Source: Crotalaria pallida
Taxonomy: Eukaryota > Streptophyta > Magnoliopsida > Fabales > Fabaceae
Direction of reading: 5' to 3'
Length of the DNA stretch: 64,000 nucleotides
Assembly (NCBI GenBank): GCA_037953625.1
Contig: CM075655.1
Span: forward strand, 13,162,001 to 13,226,000
Positions 34,901-46,139 of this stretch are shown piece after piece. A program made the position numbers and the translations under genes. The stretch's first letter is position 1; each line of letters starts with the position of its first letter. The notes below the pieces were generated by a model. The model was not told the origin of the DNA and searched no databases. It worked only from the letters and a program-made list of their open reading frames with translations.

Positions 34901-37900
34901 TGTGCCCCAGCTGACTGCCCCATCAGATAAATTCTACGCAAAAAATTCAACGAATAAAGGAACCACCAGGGATCGTCAGCCCAACAACCCTTCAGAGAAA
35001 GAGGAAAAAAAGGGTGCCTGTAATGACAAAACTTTGGAGTTGAGAGATCAATTATTAACCTGTTAGGGTCACCTCCATATTCAGCAATATTGTTGCACAC
35101 AAATGATATACCTTGAGAAGCATCAGCTACCATATCACTGATGGTTCCCTGAGGAAAATTTCTGCAAGAAAAGTGATTTCAGATGACAGTGCGATAGGAA
35201 GAATGCACTCAAAGCAGTGTTGTGGACATACCTTAAAATAGATTTTCAATAGAAAAACTGAAAAACAAAAACAAACGAAAAAACAATTGTGGCCAAAAGA
35301 TAAATGAAACTTAATCCAGGAGGTTTATAATTATGACATTGCAATATGACATCTTCGAGGTATTCAGTGAGAGAGGGAAGAGTCAGGTTTCGAGGTTTAT
35401 TGGATTACTCCATACAGATGGAGCAGAGGGATATTCTCTGTAGGAGCCATAGGCTCTGGTTATGTGGCTGTTTCTGGAAATTGAATAAGAATTGAGTACC
35501 TTCTTTGATTCAGTTCTTAGAAATATTTTTCTGTTAAGTGTATTTTTTTCTGCTAGGTAACCTAACATTAACCATCATCCATCATAAGGAAAATAAATCA
35601 ATCCAGTCTTCTAGAGCCATAAATACAAAATAACAGTGAACATGAATGGTAGTTTAGAATAAGGATACCCGAAAAGGAAATAAATAACTGAATAGTAAAC
35701 TTAATGAAATATCATGAAATTGACAGTGACGAGTGATTAACTAAAGGTTAGTAAGGGAGAACTGAAAAAGTGAATTCTAGCCTCCAATGTCCTTTGTACA
35801 ATACTGTCAATGAGATCAGCAAATTGGCTGGTCATTTAATGGTCATTCAAAGCCATTCACTGGCCATTTAGGTGCTGGTCCTTTAAGCCAGCAAGCTGGT
35901 CATTTAAATGCAGCTGTTATAGCCATAATTTTTGTAAAGCTGATATTCCTGCATTATAATTAGGATTTGCTAGCTGTAGAGATACGTGTGAATATGGTAG
36001 TTTAGCTGATTTATAGGCTGACTATCAGATTGTATTCAGATATTTATGTATGGAATTTCTCAACAGAGAGAACACACTTTTGCCTACATTCTCCAAGTCT
36101 GACATGGTATCAGAGCGGGTCCTCAACCTAGTCTAGCCCAGAAGTTCTCTTTGACTTGTCATTCTCAGCCTAGTCTATTATAAAAAATAGTTGCCTTGTT
36201 TTGCTCCCTGCGCTTAAGTTCTTCTCAGTTCTTCTTAGTCATGGCTCTTCCTGATCAGGTTTTGTCAGCATCATGTTTTCCAACAAGCATGAAACCTTCT
36301 TGGTTTGTCTTATTGGCAAGAACTACTCTGCCTGGGCGTTCCACTTCGTGATCTTTGAGACAGTTTAGGATCTGTGGGGCCATATTGATGGCAGCAGTCC
36401 AGCTCCTGACAAAGACAAAAGCAAGGATGAGCATGCAAAGTAGAAGGATAAGGATGCTCAAGTAATGGTCCTTGGATCTGTTGAACCTGGCATTGTTTTG
36501 AACCTTAGGCCCTTCAAAACTGAACAAGAAGGTGAGCTTATCTGAAAAAGCTCTACAGTCAGAATATCGGAAGTACATCATCAACCTCATGGGATTTTTT
36601 TGAACCAACACTAGCATATTCAAGATTTGATACAGTCATCTGGGTCAACAGCAATTCTGTTGACATTCTTATGGATATCAAATATGAATGTGATGAAGAC
36701 ACTCTTCTTGCAGACCAAGCATTATATCGGAAGTTGGTTGGCAGTCTTATCAACCTAGCCATTACCCGCCTGGACATCTCTTATGCTGTCCACAGTCAGC
36801 AAGTTCATGCAATCCCCTATGCATCTCCACCTATCAGCAGTGCACCGCATCATCCCATATCTTCTTGGAACTGCTAGTCGTAGTTCCTCACTACAGCTTC
36901 AAACTTTTAGTGATGCTATTTGGGCTGGCTGCCCGGACACTAGAAGGTCTACCACAGGCTGGTGTATGTTCCTTGGTGATGCTCCTATCTCATGGAAATG
37001 CAAGAAACAAGATTTAGTCTCTAAGTTCCCGATTGAAACAGAGTATCATGCAATGTCTGTTGCATGTTCTGAGATCATTTGGTTGCGTGGTCTTCTTCAT
37101 GAGCTTGGTTACTCTCAAGTTCAACCCACTCCACTACATGCTGATAACACCAATGCAATCCAAATTGCAGTAAATCCTATCACGAACACACCAAGCACAT
37201 AGAGGTTGACTGTCACTCAATCCGGAAAGCCTATGATCATCGTGTTATTCCTCTCCCGCATATCTCCACTTCTCTACAGGTTGCTGACATCTTCACCAAA
37301 TCCATGACACACCAGCACTATAATTTCCTCTATAATTTCCTTGTTAGCAAATTGTAGCTTCTAGATTTGCCAGCATCAATTTGAGGGTGGATGTCAATGA
37401 GATCAGCAAATTAGCTGGTCATTGGTCACTTCTTAAAGCCATTCACTCATTCACTGGCAATTTAGGTGCTGGTTGTTTAAGCCACCATGCTGGTCATTTA
37501 AATCCAGCTGATACAGCCGTAATTTTTGTAAAGCTGATATTCCTTCATTAATTAGGATTTGGTAGCTGTAAAGATACATTTCTATATGATAGTTTAGCTG
37601 ATTTATAGGCTGACAATCAGATTGTATTTTGATATTTATGCATGGAATTTCTCCACAGATAGAATACACTTTTGCCTATATTCAGGGCTATTCATGGTTC
37701 AGTTTTATGATAAAACTGATTTTTCTAGCGATTCGCAAAACCAACCAGTTACAAGACCGGTTTTCTAAAATGGATTTTAAAGAGAACCATTTGTTCCATT
37801 CGGCCAACTGGTTAAAACCAAACCAAACTGTTTCCATCCCACAAACCAAAGTTCTGTTGATCGGTTTGGGGCTTCAGATCTGAGAAATGGTGCGAGTTAT

Positions 37901-40900
37901 GACAAGCTTCTTAGCCGTTATAGATTCTTCTCCGTGAAGCACTTTGATCAAGCTTGCCTACATTCTCTATGTCAGACAAATACGTGATGAAATCACTAAG
38001 AGAGTTGCTTACTCGCCAGACTGCCAGTGCCGGAGAGTTGACAAGATGCCTGACTTCGACGGAGTTGAACCAACCATCATCTAGAGGAGGTGCGGAGAGA
38101 ACTGACTGATAGGAAGAGATAGAGATAGAGATAGGTATCGGCAATTCCGTTGCTAGGCTTTTGAAGGCCGCTTTCGGGCAATGAAAAAGATCAAGATCAA
38201 ACTTATGAACAGAACGGACCTATTGACCGATATGGATGGGGAAATCAAGAAGCCAGCACTAGAACGAGTTCAGCCGCTTGACCATCGGGATAGTCTTCGG
38301 CTGACGACTTCATTTACGAGGAATTAACGGAAGAAGCGGATCGCAACTCAATTCCTTGTGACATTGAGGTTGAGGAGCGAAAGGGATAGGCTTTGAGCCG
38401 CTTCCAGTAATGGGAGGACTTGCCTTTGTCCTTACTTTATTAAAAACCCTGGTCTTCATTCAAGCTCCTATTTCGAAGTAAGCCTATTGGTTGTTTCACT
38501 GGGGTACTCCAGTTAAAACCAAACCAAACTGTTTCCATCCACAAACCAAAGTTCTGTTGATTGGTTTGGGGCTTCAGATCTGAGAAATGGTGCGAGTTAT
38601 GACAAGCTTCTTAGCCGTTATAGATTCTTCTCCGTGAATCACTTTGATCAAGCTTGCCTACATTCTCTACGTCAGACAAATACGTGATGAATTTTTTTTT
38701 TTTTTTTTTTGTCATAAGAGGTTTTCCCACACCGCTAGTAACTGATCCTTGCTCTCGGAATGTGTTTGCATGCCTAAGCAAGTTAATGAAATCCTGATCC
38801 TAGACAATAATATTTTTTTTTTTGGTGAACCCACGGTATCCTCCTGTGCAACTAGGTGACTATTCCATTGGCACATCGATTGGGCCCTTTCGGGGGTGGC
38901 GCACCTGTGACCACATGCTTAAGGGATACAGACCCCGTCCATCTGTGCCAACCTCATTGGTCCAATACTAATTATTTAAAAGGATAAACCACGGTAGAAT
39001 TTTACAGTTCATCTGAATTTACTTTAATACAAGTATGACAACGCACGTGGACCATTGAGTATCTCAACCGTCGAAATAACTTGTTGGCTAAATGAAGTTT
39101 ATATTCGCCTATAACTTGGAAGAAAAGATGGGCACAATAATACAAAGTAGGTATTACATGATTTACATCTTCTGCTCTAACAATGGTATTGAACGATGGT
39201 ACTGGACTAAAAGTTCTCAAAGGGTTTTGAAATCAGAAAAATTGATTCACCACCACAAAAAAGGATGGGGGAATGAAACACTGCCAACAATGAACAATAA
39301 AAGACTTCAAATTATCAACTCTAATTTTGAAAATGGAACAATAGCAAAAACAATCACTAAAAAAGGAATTACATAAGCCACAAACAGTACAAGACAAAAC
39401 CAATACTAACACACTGATCGCTATACTACAATCATAGAGCAAATTACTGTTGGAGAATGAGGAAAGCAAAAAAATAACCTGTAATCTATGCATGCTACAA
39501 TGATGTCTCTTTCTGATAACTGTTGACCTAAAAGAGTACCCCATGCTTTGTAACTGCATAAATACAAGTATATCAAAACTTGTTAGAACTGAATTGGTAT
39601 GTGGTCATACACACACACACATGTTGTATAAACACATTAATATCTTCAAAAATGAAATTAGCAGAATCTGATTGCACAAGGTATGATAAATATGAAATAA
39701 GATGAACATGAAATTAAAACTCCTCAGATTGAACACTGCCACAACCATCATGTAGTAGTGTATTAACATGTCATCTTTTACAAAACTTGATGTTTAGTTA
39801 GCATAAATATAAATGAACTTCTCCTTTTAATAATAGGAGACAAAAATAAGAATTGAAGCTCATAATCAACAGCTAACTACATGAACAAGGAATATCCTCT
39901 CAATCAGAAAACAACATCAATATGTTCTCCCTCTTTCCATCTAATGGCAAATTTTAAAGAAGCATGGACATCACATACCCGATAATCCAGGCTCCACCAG
40001 TAACAAAAGCAACAACTGGTTTTGGACCATCATTATTTCTAGGTAAATACAGGTCAAGCCTGCAAAAGAAAATAAGCTATCAATCAAAATTACAGCAGTT
40101 GTAGTAGGTATTTATAAATCTAGAGGAAAAACTATAAACAAAGCACACCTGTTTCGTGGTTTATCTCCGTAGACTATGCTTCTGCGTATCTGACTGGAGA
40201 AGAAATAGCAATATCCAACTATAAAACAGAAGAAAAATGTTTATGCTCCAGCAGTGACCATTGTTGAGTAATACTAATGCATTCAACACAGAATCTTGAC
40301 ATATATGGGTAAAAATGATGCCAAAGATATCTAAATTCAAACCTTGAATAAAGCCTGGTATAAGAAGTACTGCATAACAACCTAGGGCAAGAAATCTTGT
40401 AATCCATTTATAGCCTACCCTGAACAGAAACAGGTTATCAAAAACATCCAAAACTGAGTTATGTCTACAAACAAACATTACAAAATATGTAATAATTAAA
40501 CTTTCAGCAACCTTCATTCTCTTTCATGCGCTCTCGGTCTCTGTCTCTAAATTTCTTCATGCATGGTATGAAGAACTGTGGTGAGCACTACCTAGCTTAA
40601 TAAATATACAGAGTTACACAGACATGGGGAGCCTAACTAAAACATGATTGAGCATCCCATCATACAGCAACCTTCATTCTCTTTCATTAGCTCTCAATCT
40701 CTGTCTCTAGATTTCTCATGCATGGTATGAAGAACCATGGTGAGCACTTCATTTTTTCCAAATAAATTGTCATATATAAAAGAGATTAGCAACCTTTGAA
40801 TAGTAGATGTGTTATTATTTCTGGTTAAATAATCCTAAGTAGTACGCATCGGTTTTCTTCTGGTTTCAATTTTTTCAGGAACATGAGTATCCTACAAAAT

Positions 40901-43008
40901 TCATTCATCTAATCAACAGTTTGTGCAATTAAGCTGCTTTAGCAAAAGAATAAAGTATTTTCACTCTTCGAATGACATGTGCAAACTGCCCAATATGTCC
41001 CCAGGTCACATCATTTCAATACCATCTTATGAGACAATTTTTTCAAGTTTTAACAAAGCACTATATGCACTAATCTGCAAGCATCAACAAGAATCTAGTA
41101 AGGTATTCATTCCAATGTTCTCCACTTAAATAGGTAGGTTAGATAAGAGAGTAAAAAAGTTAGCCATGCTCTCATCTTGGCATTATGACTATTAGTTTCT
41201 AAACCATCCATTTTGTCTTCTAACAGTTTGCCATATTATATTCGCTAATAAGGAAAATCAAGCCCAGTCTGAAATACCACACGGAAGCACTCTGTGAGAC
41301 CAGAAAGCAAAACAGCACCTTCCTATAACTGTAACCATTCCTGAATGGTTGGCTGAGATCTGCACCCGCCATGGGGCAACCATTAAGCATCGTTACCGAG
41401 ACCATTGAAGCTGTGGATATGATCTCAACAGCCCACTCCTTATGGTGAAAAACATACAAAACCCAGGGGAGGAACCCAGGTAACTCATCTTTTCCAGTAT
41501 TCGTGTAATCCTCTTTATCCATCACTTGACTTGGGCATCAAAATGTCATTGCAGGTACACAGTATCACTATGCTGCCAGAGCAAGCACATAAGGAGGATT
41601 CTACAAGTCACAGCCCATCTGAGGCAAGGTCAGAGGTGATCTAGTTATATCTTTGATCCAGAAGAGGAAAAGACAACAACCTAGCGTGTAAATGCTAAAA
41701 ACATTAGAGACACTAATCGATACTTCAATTCTGCTTGTCATAAACATGTGTCAAATACTATTAGTTTATCAAAATTTTACAATCCAAAACCCATGACACC
41801 TAAGTGAGGGAATTGATGACACATCAAAGTATACAATATACACCACCATTCAACATTAGGGACAACATAAGTGCAAACTAGAATCACCAAGCAAACAAAC
41901 TAACACTAACAAATCAGGTCGAAGTTTTCCTCCCAAACAAATGAACTTGTTTAAAATCATTGACAGCAGGAGAGAACAAAATTGCAACTCCAGATGAAAT
42001 TGCATTAATACCCATCATTCAATCAACTATTCAAATAAGCTGAATCAACTCATACGTACATAGTTAAAATCCCAAGTTTCTACACATCATCAACAACCAA
42101 GCCCCGCTATTAGAATTGCGTAGGCTAGGCCTAACTCAACCCCAAAAGCTAGCTCATAGGGTGAGAGATGCCTTAACCTTTATAAGCATTGGTCAGATCG
42201 TATTCTCATCCGATGTGGGACTTACTTCAACACTAAGTAAGGTAGGCTACATGGATCAAACAACATCACAATATTCTATCCTAGTTCGTGTTGGTTAAAG
42301 CTAAGTTCTTCATAATGGTTTTGCCTTAAAAAATCTCATGGTTGCCCTCTGCCTCTATCTAATGATCTACCCTCCCTCTGATCTACTCTCCTTACTCGAG
42401 TTTCTTCTGTCTTCTCCTACCATTTTCTTTTTCCTATTATCTCGATTTCAAATTTTAAAAATAAGGAAAAAAAAAAAAAAGCTATGAGAATAATGATGAT
42501 AGTGATACCCAAGGTATGTTAGCATCTTCAATCCAAGGCGAGTCAAGAGGAATGTCTCAGAAGCAACATGTCTAACATCACCGCCGAAGGAAGACTTGCG
42601 ATGATCACCACCACCGGCAGTGGCGGTGGCTGTGGCGGAGATGGAGGGCAATGAATCTTGGCTGGAAGCGCGCCTGCGCCTCTTCTGGTAGAAATAAGGA
42701 GAAGCAGTTGTAAGGGTGTTTTTGTCATTGGTGGTTGTGAAGCTCGATGCCCTTGAAAGGAGGGGCTTGATGGGCATGACCATGTTATTGTTATTATTAT
42801 TATTATTGTTGGTGTTGTTGTCGTCGTCATCTTTGAATGAGGAAGAAGAGAGAAGGAGACTTGTTGTTGGGTCATCTTCATCTTGTTCCTTCGCTTTGAA
42901 GAACATTGTTGTTGTTGTTGCAGTGGTGGCAGGTGAAGTGGGGAATGAATAAAGGGATGAGGAATCTGATGGATGACGATTGGGTATGGAGAGGATGTGA
43001 GATGGCAT
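30169..43008 (-). CDS. ICME: Isoprenylcysteine alpha-carbonyl methylesterase (ICME), 11 exons
   Basis: Exons in transcript order: 42509-43008, 40343-40419, 40149-40218, 39979-40059, 39479-39553, 35060-35161, 34793-34933, 32275-32340, 32029-32172, 30882-30972, 30169-30330. All borders are GT-AG, phases match, and the sum is 1509 nt (502 aa). The enzyme removes the methyl ester from prenylated C-terminal cysteine, reversing ICMT, and in Arabidopsis it affects abscisic acid signalling from endomembranes. It is an alpha/beta hydrolase: oxyanion motif TGGAWIIG from residue 236, nucleophile GQSAG with Ser309, probable Asp411 (GTGDYSIP) and His443 (GKTHTD). A hydrophobic segment at about 175-192 would anchor it. 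The N-terminal region is low-complexity, with an Asn run, and longer than I recall for Arabidopsis ICME (about 427 aa). An in-frame ATG at 43071 could add 21 residues. The 4.3-kb intron 5 and 2.5-kb intron 7 are enlarged by insertions. Confidence 0.95.
31872..31903. repeat. (ACA)n microsatellite in ICME intron 9
   Basis: About ten ACA triplets in the intron between exons 9 and 10. No coding role. Confidence 0.9.
32889..34259 (+). mobile_element. Solo LTR-like Athila/Tat gypsy sequence in ICME intron 7
   Basis: The block has a TATA box (CTATATAAACTCGGGG near 33429), GC-rich product-like words (GGCGTCCAAGCGCCC), a long AT-rich tail, and the ending GATCCGGTATACTTGCCGGTG, which resembles the 3' end of plant Athila/Tat LTRs. 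A 51-bp unit is duplicated in tandem at 32939-33041. The borders are approximate; no internal domain or target duplication was identified. Confidence 0.5.
35805..37684 (+). mobile_element. Internally deleted copia element with both LTRs in ICME intron 5
   Basis: 5' LTR 35805-36104 and 3' LTR 37392 to about 37684 share the start TGTCAATGAGATCAGCAAA and most of their length. TGGTATCAGAGC (36105-36116) is the tRNA-Met primer site, and TTGAGGGTGGA just before 37392 is the polypurine tract. Between them lie a gag N-terminus (near 36260-36540, KNYSAWAFHF and LRPF motifs in broken frames) and an RNase H end; protease, integrase and most of reverse transcriptase are gone. It is in the opposite orientation to ICME. 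Confidence 0.85.
36660..37357 (+). pseudogene. Copia RT end and RNase H remnant
   Basis: Frames at 36671-36877 and 36783-37202 carry YRKLVGSLINLAITRLDISY, SDAIWAGCPDTRRSTTGW and ISWKCKKQ, typical of the RT C-terminus and RNase H of copia pol. A final piece with VADIFTKSMTHQHY ends at TAG 37355-37357. At least two frameshifts are present. Confidence 0.8.
37811..37991 (+). repeat. 180-bp direct repeat, copy 1
   Basis: It begins GTTAAAACCAAACC and ends CAAATACGTGATGAA. It matches 38512-38691 with about four differences, and the pair brackets the mitochondrial-like segment. Confidence 0.9.
37992..38511. other. Probable mitochondrial DNA insert (NUMT) in ICME intron 5
   Basis: Base composition and wording (about 46% GC, words such as GAGCGAAAGGGATAGG and CTTTCGGGCAATG) differ sharply from the AT-rich intron around it and look like plant mitochondrial intergenic DNA. 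No mitochondrial gene was recognised, so the origin is an inference. It sits exactly between two 180-bp direct repeats. Confidence 0.5.
38512..38691 (+). repeat. 180-bp direct repeat, copy 2
   Basis: Same as copy 1 apart from one missing C and about three substitutions. It is directly followed by a T run. Confidence 0.9.
38692..38980 (-). mobile_element. Two SINE-like sequences, minus strand
   Basis: Two T runs (38692-38709 and about 38813-38823) each begin a short retroposon-like block read on the minus strand. The second has, on the minus strand, GGTTGGCACAGATGG and, about 40 bases on, GTGGTCACAGGTGCG, resembling tRNA-type A and B boxes. The first is truncated. Neither family is recognised. 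Confidence 0.45.
40506..40747. repeat. Duplicated 83-bp block in ICME intron 1
   Basis: AGCAACCTTCATTCTCTTTC ... GAACTGTGGTGAGCAC at 40506-40589 is repeated at 40666-40747 with about ten differences, separated by 76 bp. The left copy starts inside the intron just upstream of exon 2. No function is suggested. Confidence 0.75.
41120..42100. other. ICME intron 1 interior, no feature seen
   Basis: No exon-like sequence, repeat family or RNA gene was recognised in this part of intron 1. Confidence 0.4.
42105..42300. repeat. Dispersed plant repeat (LTR-like relic) in ICME intron 1
   Basis: It contains GGCCTAACTCAACCCCAAAA, GCTAGCTCATAGGGTGAGAG and CCGATGTGGGACTTAC in order, wording I recall from short LTR or TRIM-type repeats common in dicots. 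No borders are defined. Confidence 0.4.
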
Positions 43009-43124
43009 GTTTTTTAGTCTTTGTTTTTGTTTGGTGGGAGAAGGGAGCAAAGGGGATGGGACAATTGGCACTTTCGTAGCAAATCTTGATTTGGGTTGGT
43101 CTCTAAGTTTTGTTGGTATTATTT

Positions 43125-43132
43125 TTTATATA
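43125..43132 (-). promoter_or_regulatory. Probable TATA box of ICME
   Basis: On the minus strand the sequence reads CCAATATATAAAAAATAA. Transcription would start near 43095-43100, which leaves a short leader before the ATG at 43071 or 43008. Confidence 0.5.
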
Positions 43133-43313
43133 TTGGGGTGTAGGAGATGAGGATGAAATGAGCTGGACTATGGAGAATTATTGAGACGGAGGAAGATAGC
43201 AAAACTATGCAAAGATGAGGATGATGGGTTTGAGAGAGAAAGAGAGAAAATTAGGAGGCCTTGCTTGTTGTTGATGAAAGATTTTGGTTGGTGGAATGTG
43301 GGGCCCGTTGGGT

Positions 43314-43633
43314 TTTCATATCAACAAATGAGGTGTAAGGAAATACAGATCATACTTGACGTTGTATTTTAATTTTTAAATATGGGTCTCAAGGCAGCTT
43401 CTAAAGGCCACTGTTTGAAAAGTGATGCACCATCAATCACTTAACAAAATAGCCAATTAAATATCATTTACAAACAAGGTATATGAGAAATAATAAAATA
43501 AGAAATAAAGAAAGAAGGGAATTTTATTTCTCCCTTCTCACTCATTTCTCTGATGGTAGAGAGTTTCTTCACAATTTCATATCAACAAATGAGGTGTAAG
43601 GAAATACAGATCATACTTGACGTGGTATTTTAA
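43314..43633. repeat. Local tandem duplication, first and part of second unit
   Basis: A 60-bp host sequence (TTTCATATCAACAAATGAGG ... GTATTTTAA) at 43314-43372 recurs at 43575-43633, offset 261 bp. Between them lies about 200 bp of a copia LTR end (from TGGGTCTCAAGG at 43383). The second unit continues at 45577 after the Helitron. Confidence 0.85.
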
Positions 43634-45576
43634 TATACTATCCTTCTTATACAAAAAGACGCCTATTCGAGACACTACATTTGTCGGAGAAATTTTTGAG
43701 ACACCTCATTTGCTGTTAAAGTTTTCCTCTCACCAGAGCATTTGTAAGTAGATAATTATTAATCTCCAAACAAAACCACAATTTGAAATTAAATAAATTA
43801 TTAAAATTTATTTAATTATTATCTTATCTGCATGTGAAATCATTATCCTCAATTTTACAAGTTTATTATTATCCTCAATTTTAAAGTTTACCATTATCCT
43901 CAATTTTACAAGTTTTCCAAATCATTATATATAACATGAGTATTTTTTCTTTTTTCATCTTTCATCTTTGCATTCATCTTTATTCTTTTTTTTTTTGTTC
44001 TATTTTTCCGTTCTATCTTTCTTGAATATGTATCATGCATATACTTTATATTTTTGTAAATTTAAACCATAAAAATTTGTCTAGCTTAGTTTCTTTTACG
44101 AGATTTGCTTATGTTATTATGTAACTTATTGAGTTTTTAAAATTTTTAATTAAATCAGGTTAGTCATTCTCCAATTTTCAAAGCATTACTTGATAATATC
44201 ATGGAGGAAAGTCGAAGTGACACTATCAAAGAAAACTATTGCAAAATATGAAGGTAAATAACAACAACCTTCTAATTACATCCATGCTCAATCTTTGCAT
44301 TTTTTTCGTCATTAAATCTCTTTAATTCTTATAATTCTCGCTCATCTTACTTTATATTATTTGATTATTAAGTTCCCCTCTCTCTCTCTAATTGCTTACT
44401 TTAATTTAATATGTTTATTCATGTAAACAACAATCTCCCATTTATGTTGATCTTCAATTTTTGCATTTTTTTTGGTTTCATCATTAAATCTCTCTAATTC
44501 TAATATTTCTCACTCATCTTAATTTACATTGTAGGATTCTAGAGTTCATGTTTAATCTTAATTTTAGTTCAGTATTTTGAAGACATTATGTGGTAGAAGA
44601 CTGCATCTTCTCAGGGAGCCTAACTTTTAATTTCAGAAGACTCCATCTACGACTGCTGTAATTCATTCGATAATATATTTTGTTTTTGGAATAGATAAAA
44701 ATCATTATATATTTTGATTTTATACTTTATGTAAATATTATTTTTAAGTTTTTTGTACAAGAGAATTAAAACTATAATTTGAAATCATTATCTGCAACCA
44801 AAATACTACAATTTGAAATTAGATAGATTATTCACGTTTTTCAAATCATTAATTTATTTTAGATAAACACATATTAAATAAGTTAAATTTGTTATTAATT
44901 TTGGATAAATCTTTATAGGTAAATAATCATTATCTCTAACCAAAATATTATGATTTGAAATTAAATAAATTATTCAAATTTTCTAAATCATTATCCTCAT
45001 TGAAGATATTACAATTTGAAATTAAATAGATAATAAATAAATAGATTATTTATTTTGGATAAATATAACTTAAATCTATAAAATTTGTTAAGATAAGTAA
45101 CCAAACACGTGACCAAAGATAAACTGCATACAAATTCCATAATTTAAGGAAGTATAGAAAAATAAGTAAGATAAAGTTGAAAAAAATAAATAATTTTTTA
45201 TTGTAACACCAAGATTCAACTTTCCTTCTCAAAATAAACAAGAGACATGCTGCTCATAATACCATCTAACAAAATTCTGATTTAATTTTGATTTATCACA
45301 ATAAAGTAGACAATCATATAAAAATATTAATTTATTCATCTAATAAATAGAAAATATCTCAGATAAAAAGTGTTATTTTTATTTATATGAGGAAGTACAA
45401 AATTTATCAACAAAACCATTTAGATTAATTTTATTTCGTTGTACAATTTGGTTTGAACTCATACATTTTTATATAATTATTTTTAGTTGTTGCTAATAAT
45501 AATTTTTAATTTAAAATATTTAATATAAAAAATTTAAAATATCAACAACCCGTGCATGGCACGGGATAAGAGCTAG
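43634..45576 (+). mobile_element. Non-autonomous Helitron
   Basis: The 3' end shows a perfect 7-bp hairpin, CCCGTGC-ATG-GCACGGG (45549-45565), 11 bases before the terminal CTAG, and the insertion lies between A and T. The left end, TATACTATCC, is not the canonical TC. Both borders are proven internally: the duplicate at 43363-43390 reads GTATTTTAATTTTTAAATATGGG without the insert. The 1.94-kb AT-rich body has no Rep/helicase frame and no recognisable captured gene. Confidence 0.85.
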
Positions 45577-46139
45577 TTTTTAAATATGGGTCTCAAGGTA
45601 GCTTCTATAGGCCACTGTTTGAAAAGTGATACACCATCAATCACTTAGCAAAATAGCCTATTAAATATCATATACTTTGATTTAACTTTTATAAAACAAT
45701 GTACAAACAAGGTATATGAGAAATAATAAAATAAGAAATAAAGAAAGAAGGGAATTTTATTTCTCTGTTATCATTCATTTCTCTGATGGTAGAGAGTTTC
45801 TTCACAATTTTATAGTTAAATAGACTATGTCATCAACCCTTTGTGTGGGAGACAAAACATGATAAACATAGGTGACTAAGTAAAAATGAACATCCACTTA
45901 TCCTTGCATTATTCATAACACTCCCCCTGGGATGTCCATAATTTTAGAATGTATTTCGTTAAAAATCTTACTAAAAAAACCTTATGGAATAAAAACAAAT
46001 CTAGTGAAGAAAAAAAAAGTACATAATTCTTTTTCTTTATGCAATTTGGTACTGCCTCGTTAAAAACCTTGTCAGGAAAACCTAATGAGATAAAACCATG
46101 ACGAAAGGAAAAAGAGTGCAGTGCGTATTTATTTCTCCT

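Noticed and set aside
34869..35066. Plus-strand frame of 65 codons
   Set aside because: It is the antisense of ICME exon 7 and the intron beside it.
39002..39559. Open frames of 70-108 codons in ICME intron 5
   Set aside because: They overlap the intron between exons 5 and 6, and part of one overlaps exon 5 in the wrong frame. No domain is seen.
42105..42300. Cassandra-type TRIM with 5S rRNA-like promoter
   Set aside because: The text resembles a common dicot LTR relic, but I could not find a 5S rRNA A-box/C-box arrangement, so no such claim is made.
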